NCBI GenBank assembly: GCA_009760855.2
Contig: WPIO01000002.1
Coordinates: 15,233,001-15,297,000 of the forward strand
DNA: 64,000 nt
Direction of reading: 5' to 3'
Origin: Cristatella mucedo
Taxonomy: Eukaryota > Bryozoa > Phylactolaemata > Cristatellidae
This document shows positions 10,515 through 23,470 of the stretch, in pieces. The stretch's first letter is position 1. Each line of letters starts with the position of its first letter. The position numbers and the translations under genes were made by a program. The notes under the pieces were generated by a model that saw nothing but the letters and a program-made list of their open reading frames with translations, was not told the origin of the DNA and did not search any database.

Positions 10515-11430
10515 CATGATCTTACATGAAATTCGAAGGGCTAACGTTCACAATCGGCTCTGCCCGTATATCTTCTGTTGAATGTGCACGAAATCTAGCT
10601 GCCATGTTCTAAAGGGGTCTCTCGTTAGACGACCAAGTCAGCTGCACAGTCGTCTGCCTACTTTCAGCTACATAACTAGTAAAATTTGGGCTTGTTTAGA
10701 CAGGGATACCACATCCCAATCGGTCCAAGCATTTGTGACATCCCATCTTGACTTGTGTAACTCACTGCTTGCTGGTCTACCGGCCTGTGCACTCAGGGGC
10801 TTACAGCTGGTGCAAAACTCTTCAGCTATGCTTGTCTGTCGTGAGCAGCGCAGTTGCCATATCGCACCACTTCTCACCGACCTGCACTGGCTCCAAGTCA
10901 ATGAACGCATCAATTTCAAGGTCAATGTCACTCTCTTTCAGGCCCCTTCATTCTTAGTCTCCAGCCTACTTATCAAATCTACTCCCCCACCGGGCCAAGC
11001 ACCATGCCACCTGCTTTTCGGAATCTAACTATTTACCCATACCTCTTAGACGTCTCAAATCCATTGGAGACCGTGCCTTTAGTTCGTATGCTCCCAAAGC
11101 CTGGAACTCACTCCCAACTTTCGTCACGACATTCCTGACTTGACCACATTAAAAAGAAACTAAAAACACACCTACTTATGACAGCATTTACTAGGTCCGT
11201 GTGATTCATCCTTTATGTGCCTATGCGTGCTGATGCTGTGCATGCTGCCACAAACCACTACTTGCATGCCGATCCTGTGCATGTCTCCCCAAACTATGGT
11301 ATTCTTGCTGTATATCGAGCACGATACCACTAACCGTTCGATTGTACTGCCTTTGCAGCAAATGTAAATTGCCTAAAAATATATTGAGTTCTCTGAAGGT
11401 GCTATATGGAATGCATTATTGTTATTATTA
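10515..11430 (+). mobile_element. 5'-truncated CR1/L2-type LINE, 3' end
   Basis: Decayed C-terminal part of a non-LTR retrotransposon ORF2. Recognisable blocks are the DLCNSLLAGLPACALRGLQL region, an LLTDLHWLQV block and a WNSLP-type end, followed by the shared 3' UTR. The tail AATTGCCTAAAAATATATTG, AGTTCTCTGAAGGTGC and ATT repeats marks the 3' terminus near 11,430. Frameshifts make it non-functional. Confidence 0.85.
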
Positions 11431-12179
11431 TTGTTATTACTCGTAATATTTGTCAAAAAATCGAATATGTGTTTAGGGTACCGTTCGAAAGACAAATGTG
11501 TTAGAACTCCGATCGGAAGTTCTGACGACTTTCGCATGAGAGGAAAATGGTTGTGCAAACCATTTATAACCCGGGTCTAAGCCGAATGCAACAAATCTAC
11601 AAACACAAAATTTACCGATCTCTGCATCGTATGCAACTTGCATGGCAACTTGTTGAACCTTGGTAGATTGCGATACAAGCTTGAAGCTTGTTGGGGTGCA
11701 TTTTTGTGACTTTTATACAGCTTCATTTCTAGGTTCAGTTGGTGCCTTATAAACTCCATAATTCGGCTAATACTTAACGTATTGGAGTGAAATTTTAAAT
11801 GTGATTTCAGCTCTGCTTGTTTTGCACGAGTCTGGATATTTTTTTTTTATTTCGGCTTGATGCATTTTGCCCTGTATATCCACGATTGCGGATAATAACG
11901 CTGCAGGAGGTTTGATGACGACTGGGTACAATATGTCGGCTACAGATAAGACCCAAGAGAAACTACGGTGTTTCCCTGAAGTTTCATATTGAGGATGCCA
12001 TTACCGCAAACTGCCGTGAAAGAGCCAGGGGCGGCCTGCAGACGAGACATGGGACAGGGCAGCGCCTGTCGCTAGAGTTCGGGAAGTAGAGAACGCAAAC
12101 GGCCGAGCCACCGTCGATGAGGAAGCTCACGACTATGTACGGAAAGTTGGCGGCAAACTTTGCCCCTCCCCACCGGCTT
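11431..12179. other. No recognisable feature
   Basis: AT-moderate sequence. No coding pattern or known element was recognised. Confidence 0.4.
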
Positions 12180-13560
<1,381 letters not shown>

Positions 13561-13659
13561 GCGAACCAAACCGCTAACTTTCTTCAAACTAAAAAGCAGC
13601 AGCACTTGCATACTTTTTCATTGTTGCTCTAGACCCAATCTATTAGTTACTAACGAGAA

Positions 13660-13743
13660 GTGAGATCCGTTTGCTGCAAATGTAAAGCGCCTGGAAGGAG
13701 ATTGAGTTCTCCGAGGGCGCTTTATCAAGTGCATTATTATTTA
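13660..13743 (+). mobile_element. LINE 3' tail fragment
   Basis: Only the conserved LINE terminus: TTTGCTGCAAATGTAAAGCG, CCTGGAAGGAGATTGAG, GGGCGCTTTATCAAGTGC and ATT repeats. It is a severely 5'-truncated insertion. Confidence 0.75.
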
Positions 13744-13800
13744 TGACAGCCCCTGCGCTCATTTCAAGACAGGCGACATTGCTAGCTGCAGTTGCGGTTT

Positions 13801-14185
13801 AACACAATAATAATAATGCACTTGACAAAGCACCCTCAGAGAACTTAATCTCTCTCTAGGCGCTTTACATTTGCTGCAAAGGGAAATTCAAATTCAATTG
13901 AATGGTAAGTAAAATCATGCTTAAGAAACAAACAAAATGAATAATATGGTTACGGGTGACATCCACAGGTCCATCATGCAAATATGGTTAGTGGCAGCAT
14001 GCACAGTGTCAGCACGCACAAGTACGTGAAGGACGAATCACAGGGACCCACTAAATGTTGTCCTAAATAGGTGTGTTTTTAAGTTCCTTTTAAATGTAGT
14101 CAGGTCAGGGGATGTTCTGACGCAGGTTGGGAGGGAGTTCCAGGCGTTGGGAGCATACGAACTAAATGCACGGTCTCCAAAGGCA
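13801..14185 (-). mobile_element. 5'-truncated CR1/L2-type LINE, 3' end
   Basis: On the minus strand it reads through the end of ORF2 (GDRAFSS-type and AWNSLP-type residues), the common 3' UTR with ATGCTGCCACTAACCA, and the terminal AATGTAAAGCGCCTAGAG plus ATT repeats. It is closely similar to copies at 20.6-21.2 kb and 46.4-47.5 kb. Confidence 0.85.
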
Positions 14186-15149
14186 ACGGCAGTTGGAAGT
14201 AGCTGGCTGCTACAGCTTTCCTTGTAAGGCGAAGCTGGTTTGAGCTGCGAAATTCGGATGGCTCTGTCGTTCTAGTTGCTATTAGTTACTGACGAAGGCT
14301 CTGTCGCCCTTGTTGCTAGTAGTTACGGATGCGGGCTCTGTAATTCTGTCTTGTTGCTCATTCGTTCGGCTTCTGCCACCCGACGAGGAAACGCTAGCAA
14401 GACTCTGGAGTTGCTGCCCGGGCAAGAATGACTTAGTATAGAATCGCAGATTGCGAAGCCGTACAGCGCAGGTACATTTACTGCAGTCAGCGGGAGTTTC
14501 TGAATTATGAGAAGCCTCGTGAAGCATGCCGCCGCGACGTCTGTCCATTCCTGGCGCTGAATTATTACAAACGCCTCATAGTTCGACTGCAGATAAGAGC
14601 CTCGGCGAAGGTTTGTACGTATTTTCTCGTATAAGCGAAAGTTTACAGGGAATTTAACAAAGTCAATACTGGTTGCTTTTCATACGGAAACATTTTCCGT
14701 ACGCTTTATTTGTCAAATGTATTTGTGCACCTATTTATGATTTCCCAGTTTTTGCCCAGCGCCGAGCGTCTGTCTGGTCTCACGAGTCACTAGTTTCGCA
14801 GCTTTTCACTAAAGGCCACGCTTGTCCCAGGATGTGGACCCATCAAAGAGGTGTTCGCGTGATATTACTTAAAAGGAAGCGATTTGGCAACTTGAGCAGG
14901 CGTCCAGCACCTCAATGTATGTTTTCGCTCATGCATGCGTGCATCCTTCGAAGGCAAGCTAAACCGCCGGAAGCTTTCTGAGGCATACTGCCACAGTGAA
15001 GTATATTTGACAGCCCGGAGAAATCTTGCTGCATTTGTATTTCTGACGTAGGCGAACGAACATTCACGTGCACGTTAGTTAGACGACGGTGAGTCAAGCT
15101 GTCGCGCTACGGATGGCTGCACGTTGATAAACGGATTCCCGGGCAAAGC
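14186..15149. other. No recognisable feature
   Basis: Contains a short local repeat (CTAGTTGCTATTAGTTACTGAC, then a near copy about 45 bp on, near 14,270-14,330). No gene or element family was recognised. Confidence 0.4.
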
Positions 15150-15470
15150 TCTTACGCTGACCCACGAGGCCCGGCACTGCTACAGCTTGGCTCATCCACG
15201 CCTAACCCTAGCGGAACTGCTGCACCAGTTTCAGCCTCCTACTCCTCGTGCCTCAGGCCTGCATGGACAATACATTAGCTGGTCCATTCCCTCGCTTAAA
15301 GACCGTGTGCAACAGAAGCTTTCGCTCTGCAGGCTCTAGACTGTGGAACTTGCTTCCACGATTCTTATGCAACCACAGCTACTCTCCCTCTTCCGACTAT
15401 GGCTCATCGTTTTCAGTGGTCCTGAGCTGCTTCTTCCGAACTACTCACTACCTCAACTGCTCTCCTGACT
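15150..15470 (+). mobile_element. LINE ORF2 C-terminal fragment, second family
   Basis: The translation has LAELLHQFQPPTPRASGLHG, then SLKDRV and SAGSRLWNLLPRFL in shifted frames. This is the pattern that closes ORF2 of many L2/CR1/Rex-like LINEs. It lacks the 3' tail seen in the main family, so it is probably a different subfamily. Confidence 0.5.
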
Positions 15471-15520
15471 CTGCTATGCTTCCCACTTTCTCATTGTTGC
15501 TTGAGATGAAGTCTGTTGGC

Positions 15521-15608
15521 TACTGAATGCATACCAAAAGTAGCTTAGGCTGTGAGTGTACTATGCAAAACTCTCCTGCATAACACTCACATGGTCTTTG
15601 TGGACTTA
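15521..15608 (+). repeat. Dispersed ~90-bp repeat, copy 1
   Basis: Reverse-complement match to 23,527-23,620, sharing ACTCACATGGTCTTTGTGGA, CAAAACTCTCCTGC and TTAGGCTGTGAGTG with few differences. It has no open frame and no tRNA boxes. Confidence 0.75.
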
Positions 15609-15752
15609 CAAAAGGAGATACACTGCATTAAACATGTCGGTCTAAGGAAAAAGGGCAGCAAGGGCAGCACTTTCCTTCCTCCCGCAGGATGGAGGGGAGA
15701 GGGGAGGATGAGAACAGTCAAGGTCTGTCCCCACCTCCCTGGCAATAATCCC

Positions 15753-15865
15753 GACTGTCCATGCGACGCTGCACCCACGTGACTGTCCATGCGACGCTGC
15801 ACTCACGTGACTTTCCATGCGCAGCTGCACCCACGTGACTGTCCATGCGACGCTGCACCCGCATG
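15753..15865 (+). repeat. 28-bp minisatellite, four copies
   Basis: Four head-to-tail copies of a 28-bp unit beginning GACTGTCCATGCGACGCTGC and ending ACCCACGT, with one or a few substitutions per copy. Confidence 0.9.
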
Positions 15866-15904
15866 CATTCAGATACGTAGGGAGATAGGCGGATTAAATT
15901 TCAC

Positions 15905-16245
15905 CTGGCATTGGCTAAGAAATTAAGCAGCTGCAGCACCAGCATCTGCAGCCCCAGCAGCAGCAACAGCGACAGCTTGAAGGCCGAGCGTCGACACGAG
16001 GGTTCGAATGGCAGAAGCCGACGGCAGCTGCTGCTCGCGATTCCCAGCAGATTCGATTTAAAGAGGCCACGACTCAGTGGCCAGATGAGCGCTGCATGTG
16101 TATCTGCTGCCCGGTGCGCCTGCCCGTGCAAGTGCACTTATTTTACCCGCACTTAGACTCTGGCCAGCCACCGTTGTGTCCACTGAGGCTGGGAGACAAG
16201 CACACACCATGGCGGCTACTGCACTCACCGAGCTCTTAGCCAAGG
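15905..16245 (+). CDS. Possible host exon, Gln-rich
   Basis: GC-rich sequence with an open frame of poly-Gln and charged residues. A second frame reads HTMAATALTELLAK and ends at AAG|GTAACC, a usable donor near 16,244. The poly-Gln composition resembles the 0.8-1.7 kb host exon. No domain is recognised and the frame choice is ambiguous. Confidence 0.25.
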
Positions 16246-16534
16246 TAACCAAGATCAAGATCAATCCACCTGCAAGTGCCTTCAGCAACAGCAGCAGCAG
16301 CCTGGCCGGCACAGCAAAGGTGTAGCACCTGCAGTCGCTGACATGTTGCTGCGTGTTTCTGCATGTTGCTGACATGCTGCTCGTGCGATGCTGCTGCTGC
16401 CACCACCACTGCTGCTGCTGCTGCAGAGCACTGCGCCTGACGATGTTTCTGTCTTGGGCCTCTTCCTCCAACCTGGGACTACGACCTGGTACTTTTTCAG
16501 ATTTTAGTCCAGATGGTAGCTTCATATGAAATTT

Positions 16535-16804
16535 TCATTTACCTGTTATTCTATTTATAAAGTCAATAATGCCAGATCCCAGTTTTCTATTGGCTTTCAA
16601 CTGTTTAGCACTATAGTGTATGTGCATTCTAACTTAAGAATTTCTACATTTCTCGATTCTTGCTAGTTGTGTCTTAGTCACCATGATACTACTTGTTCCA
16701 GTTAAGTCTTCGTGTTTGAATCGAATAGGAATAGGTTCTTTCGATTTTGGTGTTAGATTACGTTGGTAGTGTGATTGAGCTACATTTGTCTCGTGGTAAT
16801 TCAT
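16535..16804 (-). pseudogene. pX-like virion protein, copy 1
   Basis: A 90-codon frame colinear with 40,989-41,297. Shared blocks are FKHEDLTG, KTQLARIEK and NRKLGSGIIDFINRITGK. Polinton and adintovirus proteins of this kind are compared with adenovirus core protein X (family knowledge). One internal TAA-type stop breaks it. A TGA ends it where homology continues in frame (KFHMKL) to about 16,495, after which host sequence begins. The start ATG follows TATTATAGA directly, the promoter-like motif of these elements. Confidence 0.65.
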
Positions 16805-16858
16805 TCTATAATAAATGATTTTTTATTTAAACATTAGCAAAACTATTTTATAATTAAA

Positions 16859-17460
16859 ATGTCAGAAGATCAAGTTTCTTTATTTAAAGAAAGAGTTACT
16901 TAACATTTACATTATAATCCTGCTACTGGGGATTGTACTTGGAGATTTTCTAGAGGCGGTACGGCAAGAGTAAGATCAAAAGCTGGGTCAACAAAATCTA
17001 GTGGGTTCTGAGAAATAAAGATTGATAATAAAATATACCAAGCACATGGCCTAGCTTACCTAATTGTTACAGAAACAATCCTGCTTTGGAAATTGATCAT
17101 GCAAACGGGCTGCGATCAGATAACATATTTAATAATTTACGTAAGGCAACTCGCTCAGAGAACAACAAAAATAAGATAATTACACAAAAAACACCACAGG
17201 CTTTGAAGGAGTTTCTTGGAATAGATAAGCAAACAAATGGCAGTCTTATATAAAAATAGATTTTCATCAATATCACCTTGGTCTTTTCACAGATCTAGAG
17301 CCAGCCACAACTGTGCGTGACTTTGCAGCAATAAAATTACACTTGCAATTTCCACTACTCAATTTTAAATATTGTATAACTACACTTGCAATTTCCACTA
17401 CTCAATTTTAAATATTGTATAACAGAAGATTATAAAATAGTTTGCTACACAGACTTTTAA
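16859..17460 (+). pseudogene. HNH-AP2 endonuclease, copy 1
   Basis: Phage-type HNH endonuclease with a C-terminal AP2-like domain. In order: HYNPATGDCTW; KIDNKIYQAHGLAYLIV; an EIDHANG catalytic HNH segment followed by NNLRKATRSEN; then an AP2-like part with YHLGLFTDLEPA; ending CYTDF. Stops at the TAA in codon 14 and the TGA at 17,009-17,011, and frameshifts, break it. A 43-bp tandem duplication (about 17,338-17,424) was inserted near the 3' end. The gene runs opposite to its neighbours, as in copy 2. Confidence 0.8.
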
Positions 17461-17471
17461 TTTCTACAAAG

Positions 17472-18680
17472 TTATTTCAACTCATCTCTTAGTTTTAGCA
17501 TTTAATTATGTATCTCTTCATTAGTTTGACCTTTCGCTTAATATTAGCTATTAGCATTGCTGATTCAGTTTTGTAATCACAAGTATTCTTTCCACCAATC
17601 GTAGATAATTCTACTTTTATGTCTTTTTTTAATTCATCAGAATAGTCAACACCTCATTATTTACCAAGTTTCGTACCTTTCTTTAAGTATTCTAATCTAT
17701 TATTCACTTCCGAGCTTTGAAAATTTTCTGAAAGATCAATATCTGTTCCTCGATCAAGCAATTCTATCGTATTTTTATGTTAACAATTGCATCGTTTAGT
17801 CTAGAACTTTGTGAGCTTTAAGCACTCATTCTTTTTTCATGTGTATGAGTTGCTGAAGCTCTTGCAGTGTACATTGTTAGGTCAATTATTTTCTTTGTAA
17901 AACTTGCTCCTGTTGCAGTAATAGTTACAGCAAGACTAACAGTACTAACAATGCTTGCTACACTTGCTATGCTAGCCGGAATTGCAGGAAGAATCCACCT
18001 GATCTTTCTTCAAGAAAGTTCTTTTAACAAGAATTAGGATCTAATTGCTCTGCTGACCAATTTACTTCTGCTCCAAATGTTTCTGCTAGAAACTTATTTG
18101 GGTTGAGATACCAATCTGAATTAGATTTTTCTGCTTCAATTAATATCCCATTTATATATTAACCAATCTTTAAAGATGCAACCATGTTTGAAAGGCCTTT
18201 TTTCTCGGCTATAGTCCTCCTTGAAACATTTCCGCATTTCCCAGACGCAATGTCATCAACAACTTTTTTTTTTTATAAATAATCCCAAATCTACAATCCC
18301 TGTTATTCCCAATAGAAACCCACCTAACGTTTTGTTACAGCACCAAAAAATTTGAGCGATTGTAAAACCTCTGGAACAATTGTAGCAATCTTGTTTGATG
18401 CCCTTATACTAAGTTCCATTGCAATCTTTGGCATAGTTTTTGTAGTTGCTTTAGATCCAACTTCAGCAGCTGTTGTACCAGATATGATTTCTTTATTTGT
18501 ATCTATTCAAGACTTATCAAGTATCACTTATTCAAGACTATCTTCTTCACCTGAACCACCGTAATTTATTAAAGTTCTTGAAAGTTTTTCTATAGAAGCT
18601 TTTGTTAATTGTATTTGTTTTCCTTGTATCTTCACAGGGTTTACTTTTATTAGCTTTAGAAATTATGCTTTTGTAATTTT
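17472..18680 (-). pseudogene. Hydrophobic virion-like gene, copy 1
   Basis: Read on the minus strand, this is colinear with the split gene at 37,233-40,372. Blocks are AAEVGSKATTK, ASNKIATIV, GITGIVDLGLFIK, DWYLNPNKFLAETFGAEVNW, a hydrophobic ILPAIPASIASVASIV segment, and a C-terminal KTESAMLIANI. There are many stops and shifts. It matters because it is not interrupted where copy 2 carries a 2-kb insertion, so it shows the ancestral gene was continuous. Function unknown; a membrane-active or minor virion protein is a guess. Confidence 0.65.
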
Positions 18681-18696
18681 ATCCGTCTAATAAAGA

Positions 18697-19549
18697 ATGG
18701 AAATTATCACAAAAATCATCGGCGAACTATTTACGGATCTTGATTGTAATAATAATACTGTAACTAACTTGGACTACCCAGTAAATGACCCAGACACAAT
18801 AAAATTAGATTATGCTCTTGGTTCAGAATTTAGAAACTATACAGCTAATAATGTTTCAGGAGAAATGGCTCCAGTTTCTAATTGGTCTGGTTTACTTACA
18901 ATGAGTCATGGAATAATTTGATCACAACTTAATTGTGTTGATATTGTTGGTATATCTGGAGATTCTGCAGATGGCACTGGCTATGAAAGTAGCAGACCTT
19001 ATAAAGTTATTAACTATGGTTTACTAAAGAGTATGACACAGTTTTCAATGGTATTTCAAATAGTAATCTTGACCTTGGTCTTAATAATATTAGTTTTTGG
19101 AAAGGCTTTAAGTTCTGGATTAGTAAGTAAAAAAGAGTTAATAGTTGTAAACATCTGTATTACTTTAGATAATTAAGATTTACAAGTTTTCGAAGTCTAG
19201 TAACATTAAGTAGTTTAGGTCATACTATTCAAGTAAAGGAACAGGAACAGAAAGTTCTGTATCGCAATTAACTCCCAGTGATTTGCCAGTAGTAGATGTA
19301 ATGCGAAATAAAATCGTTTATGGAACACCCTTTCCAACATTTGTCCCTGGTAATGCAAACAATTTTGGTATTACATCTAGTGTGCTATGGTCAACTGATA
19401 AGAAGAGGTGTTAGACTTAACAAGTGATAATACTTTTGGCGGACCTGGTTCTTTAGTTTTAGTAATAGCAATCGATGACCCATGTTGTAAGTAATTTTGT
19501 AGTAGATAGTTCTGTTTCTTATGTAGAATTTCTGTTTATAATAGTATAG
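18697..19549 (+). pseudogene. Fibre-like gene A, copy 1
   Basis: Colinear with 36,365-37,221. It begins with a phage-tail-like repeat (NNNTVTNLDYPVNDPDTIKL), followed by NVSGEMAPVSNWSGLL, VGISGDSADG and RPYKVINYGLLKSMTQ. It ends with a VEFLFIIV-TAG whose stop codon lies inside a TATAG motif before gene B. A TGA at 19-kb start side (18,919-18,921) and several shifts disrupt it. Confidence 0.65.
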
Positions 19550-19552
19550 AAA

Positions 19553-21093
19553 ATGTCACTAGGTTATCGAAAAAAGGATCTAAATAAAAAATTCCATTCG
19601 AAGGAGCAGTGATATACTTTCTGGTTCGTTGAATGTGAATCAGAATTTAATAACGAATCTTGGAGATCATGTTGATCCTGGAGATGCAGTCAACAGAAGG
19701 TAAATTGATATAAATTTTGTTACTAAAATTTCTAGAGGAACTAGATCAGATGGAGGCAATGATATGAACAACTTTCGTTATATAGATCTTAGTAATCCTG
19801 TTAATCCTAATGATTCATCAACGAAAGACTATGCTGGCACTAAGCTACAATTGACTGGTGGAGAAATTACAGGAACTTTAACTGTAAATGGTTAGATCAA
19901 TATTGCTAACCCACTTTACTCAGATAATAAAGTTCCAAAAAAGGCTCATTTAGATAATAAATTTGTTTAATTAATTGGAGGAACTATCAATGGTGATTTA
20001 AGATGAATAGGAATTTTATTTTTATATTGAATGATCCTGTTAATCTCAATGATGGCTTTAGGCTTGAATGTTTAAATGGAGTATCAGACGGAAATAGAGC
20101 CACTATAACATTTCAAGGAGTTATGGATACTTAATTAACTACGAAAGTATATGAAAATATTAAATTTGGAAGATGGATTACTAATTTAGGTGATGCAATT
20201 CCTGGAGGAGTATTTGTAGTTGAAGCAAAATATGTTATTCCGTGTGTTGGTTCTAAAGTACTTAAGCCTCTGCCATCTACTTTAGTAGGATTGCAGGGTA
20301 AAATATCTGGTGGTTATACACTAGATGCAGAGAAAAAACGAATACCTAGTACATTTTTCACACCAGGATCGGATTTATTTGACACAAATAAGTGTAAGTG
20401 TTTATATAGCAATAATATACAAATGCTAACAAGAAAAAGCCTAGATATGCAAGGAACTCAAGATCTTGGCGCAAATAAAATAATAAACCTTGCAAACACT
20501 GTAGATGCTTTAGCCTCTTCTTAGTTTTCTGATAATAATTATCTCAGGAAAGATTCAGATCAACTATTACACCACATTACACCACTTCTCGCCGACCTGC
20601 ACTGGCTACCAGTCAAGCAACGGATTGACTTCAAGGTTTTGTCGCTCACTTTTAGGTCACTTCATTTTTTGGCTCCAGCCTATCTCTCAGATATACTCCC
20701 CCGTCAGGCCAAGCATCGTACCAACCACTTTTTGGAATCCAAAAGTCTACAAATACCTCGTACAAACCTCAAATCCTTTGAAGACCGTGCATTTAGTTTG
20801 TATGCTCCCAAAGCCTGGAACTCGCTCCCGATTTGCGTCAGAACATTTCCTGACTTGACCACATTTAAAAGGAAAGTAAAAACACACATATTTAGGACAG
20901 CATTTAGTGGGTCCCTGTGATTCGTCCTTGATGTGCTTATGCGTGCTGACACTGTGCATGCTGCCACTAACCACATTTGCATGCTGACCCTGTGCATGTC
21001 ACCCCTAACCATGTTATTCATTTTGTTTGTTTATCAAGCATGATATAACTCACCATTCAATTGCATTTCTCTTTGCAGCAAATGCAAAGCGCC

Positions 21094-21144
<51 letters not shown>

Positions 21145-21159
21145 AGAGAGACGAGAGAG

Positions 21160-21206
<47 letters not shown>

Positions 21207-22165
21207 AGTTCTCTGAGGGCGCTTTATCAAGTGCATTATCACTATTCTTGTTATCAAATTATAAGAGGAAATTTATCAGCTAACTCAAAAAAATACTGGT
21301 GTATGAGATCCGAACAAAGAAAGTGTCATAGCAACTGAAAATATCTTGATAAATTTGGAAAAGGAAACCAAGAATCGATAAAAGGGAATATAAAAGTAAG
21401 TCGATCGATTATTACAGGTAATTTGTATGATTGTTTTTATTCAAGTAAATTAGCTTCTATAACATTTCAAAGAATGAACTTCACGTATCTCTAGTTTATT
21501 AGAAATTAATTACTTATTATGGAAATTTAAGTGTTCACAGAGCAACTACTCTTTTTAGTAATAAATATAGCCTTAACTTTTCTTCTTTTAGTTATTTCTT
21601 ATCCTGGTTAGCTGATATAAAAATAAATAAGTCAATTTACTTAAATATAACATTAAAAGTAACAGACATAAATGAATATATTTCTGGAAGTAAGATAGTT
21701 TCAACAATACAACTAGTTACAGTGTTGGAAATAAAACAACTGCCACAGCATACTTTCAAATTAAGGATGATAATAGAACTAGGATGGCATACCAAATTGT
21801 AACAGCGTCAGTTACAATAATAATTATAAAAGATGATAAAGGAGTAATAGTTAGAAAATACTATCATAATTTTATTCTCCAAGTTTCATTCCATCTAACT
21901 TACTTCTTATTAAATAATATGGTATAGAAAATAATGACATGCTATTATTAAATAATTCTATTACGAAACTTACTGTTTCAAATACACCTACAATAAAAAA
22001 AATTATTAGCTTCAATGCTAGCTATCTTGTTTTAAGCTATCCACGAGGTTTCATAACTCCAAGCTATCTAGATGTGATTGAAATCGAATTGCTAACAGGA
22101 GTTGTATTTTCACAACTTAATTCAGTTGAATTTCCATGGAAATGGCTCAGAATTTCCGACATTTA
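19553..22165 (+). pseudogene. Fibre-like gene B, copy 1, split by a LINE
   Basis: The start ATG follows GTATAGAAA. The N-terminal half has repeats of the form NLGDHVDPGDAVNRR, IDLSNPVNPNDSSTKDYA and LTGGEITGTLTVN, as in trimeric phage tail fibres. The frame is cut at about 20,560 by a LINE and resumes after 21,235 with GNLSANSKKY. The C-terminal part is a beta-rich head-like region, heavily broken. It probably encoded a receptor-binding fibre (inference from repeats and position). Confidence 0.65.
20560..21235 (+). mobile_element. LINE 3' end inserted in fibre gene B
   Basis: ORF2 C-terminus (PLLADLHWLPVKQRIDFKVL-type residues in shifting frames, KAWNSLP-type end) plus the common 3' UTR and tail. 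The tail's short GAGAGA has expanded into about 110 bp of (GA)n (21,095-21,204). Flanking element sequence ATCAACTATT and ATCAAATTAT on either side may be the target-site duplication. Confidence 0.85.
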
Positions 22166-22199
22166 AACTTTCTAATCTATACATTCCTGTGTACACTCT

Positions 22200-22554
22200 G
22201 TTGGTAAACTAGAAATCTATCCCGAGTCTAATGCTTTATTAATTCGTTTAGTTGTTTCAACTTTAGAGTATGCTTCTGACTTAAAATTATTTATAATATC
22301 TATTTTTAAGTCTTTTAGAAACTCACAGAGATTATAGAATCATCTCGAACGTTTGTAAAGATACATGAGATCTCAGGATCTGCATGATGAGTTCTTAAAG
22401 CTTTGTATTCTATTACTAATTTTAGAGATTCTAATAATGAACACCTGATATCTTCAATACGTCCCATTGGATAAGAACAAATCTTAAAATTTGAGTATTG
22501 TTGACCTTGAACTACACTAAAAAAATCAGTGCATCTTGTTTCTATTGAAACCAT
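22200..22554 (-). pseudogene. Small conserved Polinton protein, copy 1
   Basis: Matches 33,865-34,125 strongly: VQGQQYSNFKICSYPMGRIE is identical. The frame then continues after a shift into the KSEAYSK segment seen at 34,131. Function unknown. The ATG follows ATATAGAA. Broken near residue 75. Confidence 0.75.
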
Positions 22555-22576
22555 TTCTATATTATTGTTTTGTTTT

Positions 22577-23140
22577 TTATTGTCCAGTATTTGAAGTTAA
22601 AGTAGTTGACGAAGTTGACACAGTGGGATCAGTTGTAGACAGTGCAGTTACTGTAGTTCCAGCAATAAAAGCAAGTGTGGCTTTTTGTCTAGCACTTGTG
22701 CTAGATAAGTCAGGCAGGATTGCATAGCACTCATCTTTAACAATACCAGAGATATCTGGTTTCATTCCTGATACACCAGAGATTACAGTTAATAAAATTG
22801 GTAGTTGACTAGCAATCTATGTGGTATAACCAGAAATCTTTCCAGGAGTATCTAGAAGGTAATCAACTTTTGTTCTAACACTTGATTCAAGATCAGATGT
22901 AACTTGTGTTATGCCAGAGCCAATTACTTTTTAGGCTTCAAGATCACATTCATCTAGATAGAATTTCTTTACAGAATTGTCTGTCATTACTGAGATGTCT
23001 GAGTCGAGTGTTTGTGCGTCAGATGCAGTCATTCTAGATTTAACAAGATAGTCTACATAAAATTTTAGTAGACTAGCAGATTTTGCAAGATTAGGGTCAG
23101 AAATGTCGGTAGTCTGTGTTGAAGTAGTTGACGTTGTATT
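22577..23140 (-). pseudogene. Conserved 165-aa Polinton protein, copy 1
   Basis: Homologous to 33,329-33,823: LKFYVDYLVKSRMT, MTDNSVKKFYLDECD and ECYAILPDLSSTSARQKAT. At least two stops (after DECDLEA and near the centre). In this copy the preceding gene reads straight into it without a separate start. Confidence 0.7.
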
Positions 23141-23470
23141 TGTTGTTATTCTTCCATACTTACTTAAAAGAATTAAACAAAAGTAAAGGGAAATAAAAAC
23201 TTGAATACCGGGTTTTGTTTTTGGGGACTTTGATTTCTTTTCTGCTTCTGACAACATTGTATTAATCTTTCCTCGGCATTACATTTTTAGATTTATCACA
23301 TGTTTCTACTAGAGGAATAAGCGAAATAAAATAAGCGAACTATCTAGATCAGGAATAAGTTTTTCTAGTGAATGCTTAACAATTCTTTGATCAACTTATT
23401 TGATTTTTTATAGGCATATTTTTAGTGCCATATCTCTAGATTCACAACTTAGAATTCTTAAAAAATCTAT
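23141..23470 (-). pseudogene. Small protein paralogous to 32,740 gene, copy 1
   Basis: Blocks ILSCESRDMALKICL, QRIVKHSLEKLIPDLDSS and KKSKSPKTKPGIQV match the first of the tandem pair in copy 2. Only one such gene is present here. Its start position carries ATA after a preserved ATATAGAA motif, so the initiator codon has been lost. Confidence 0.65.
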
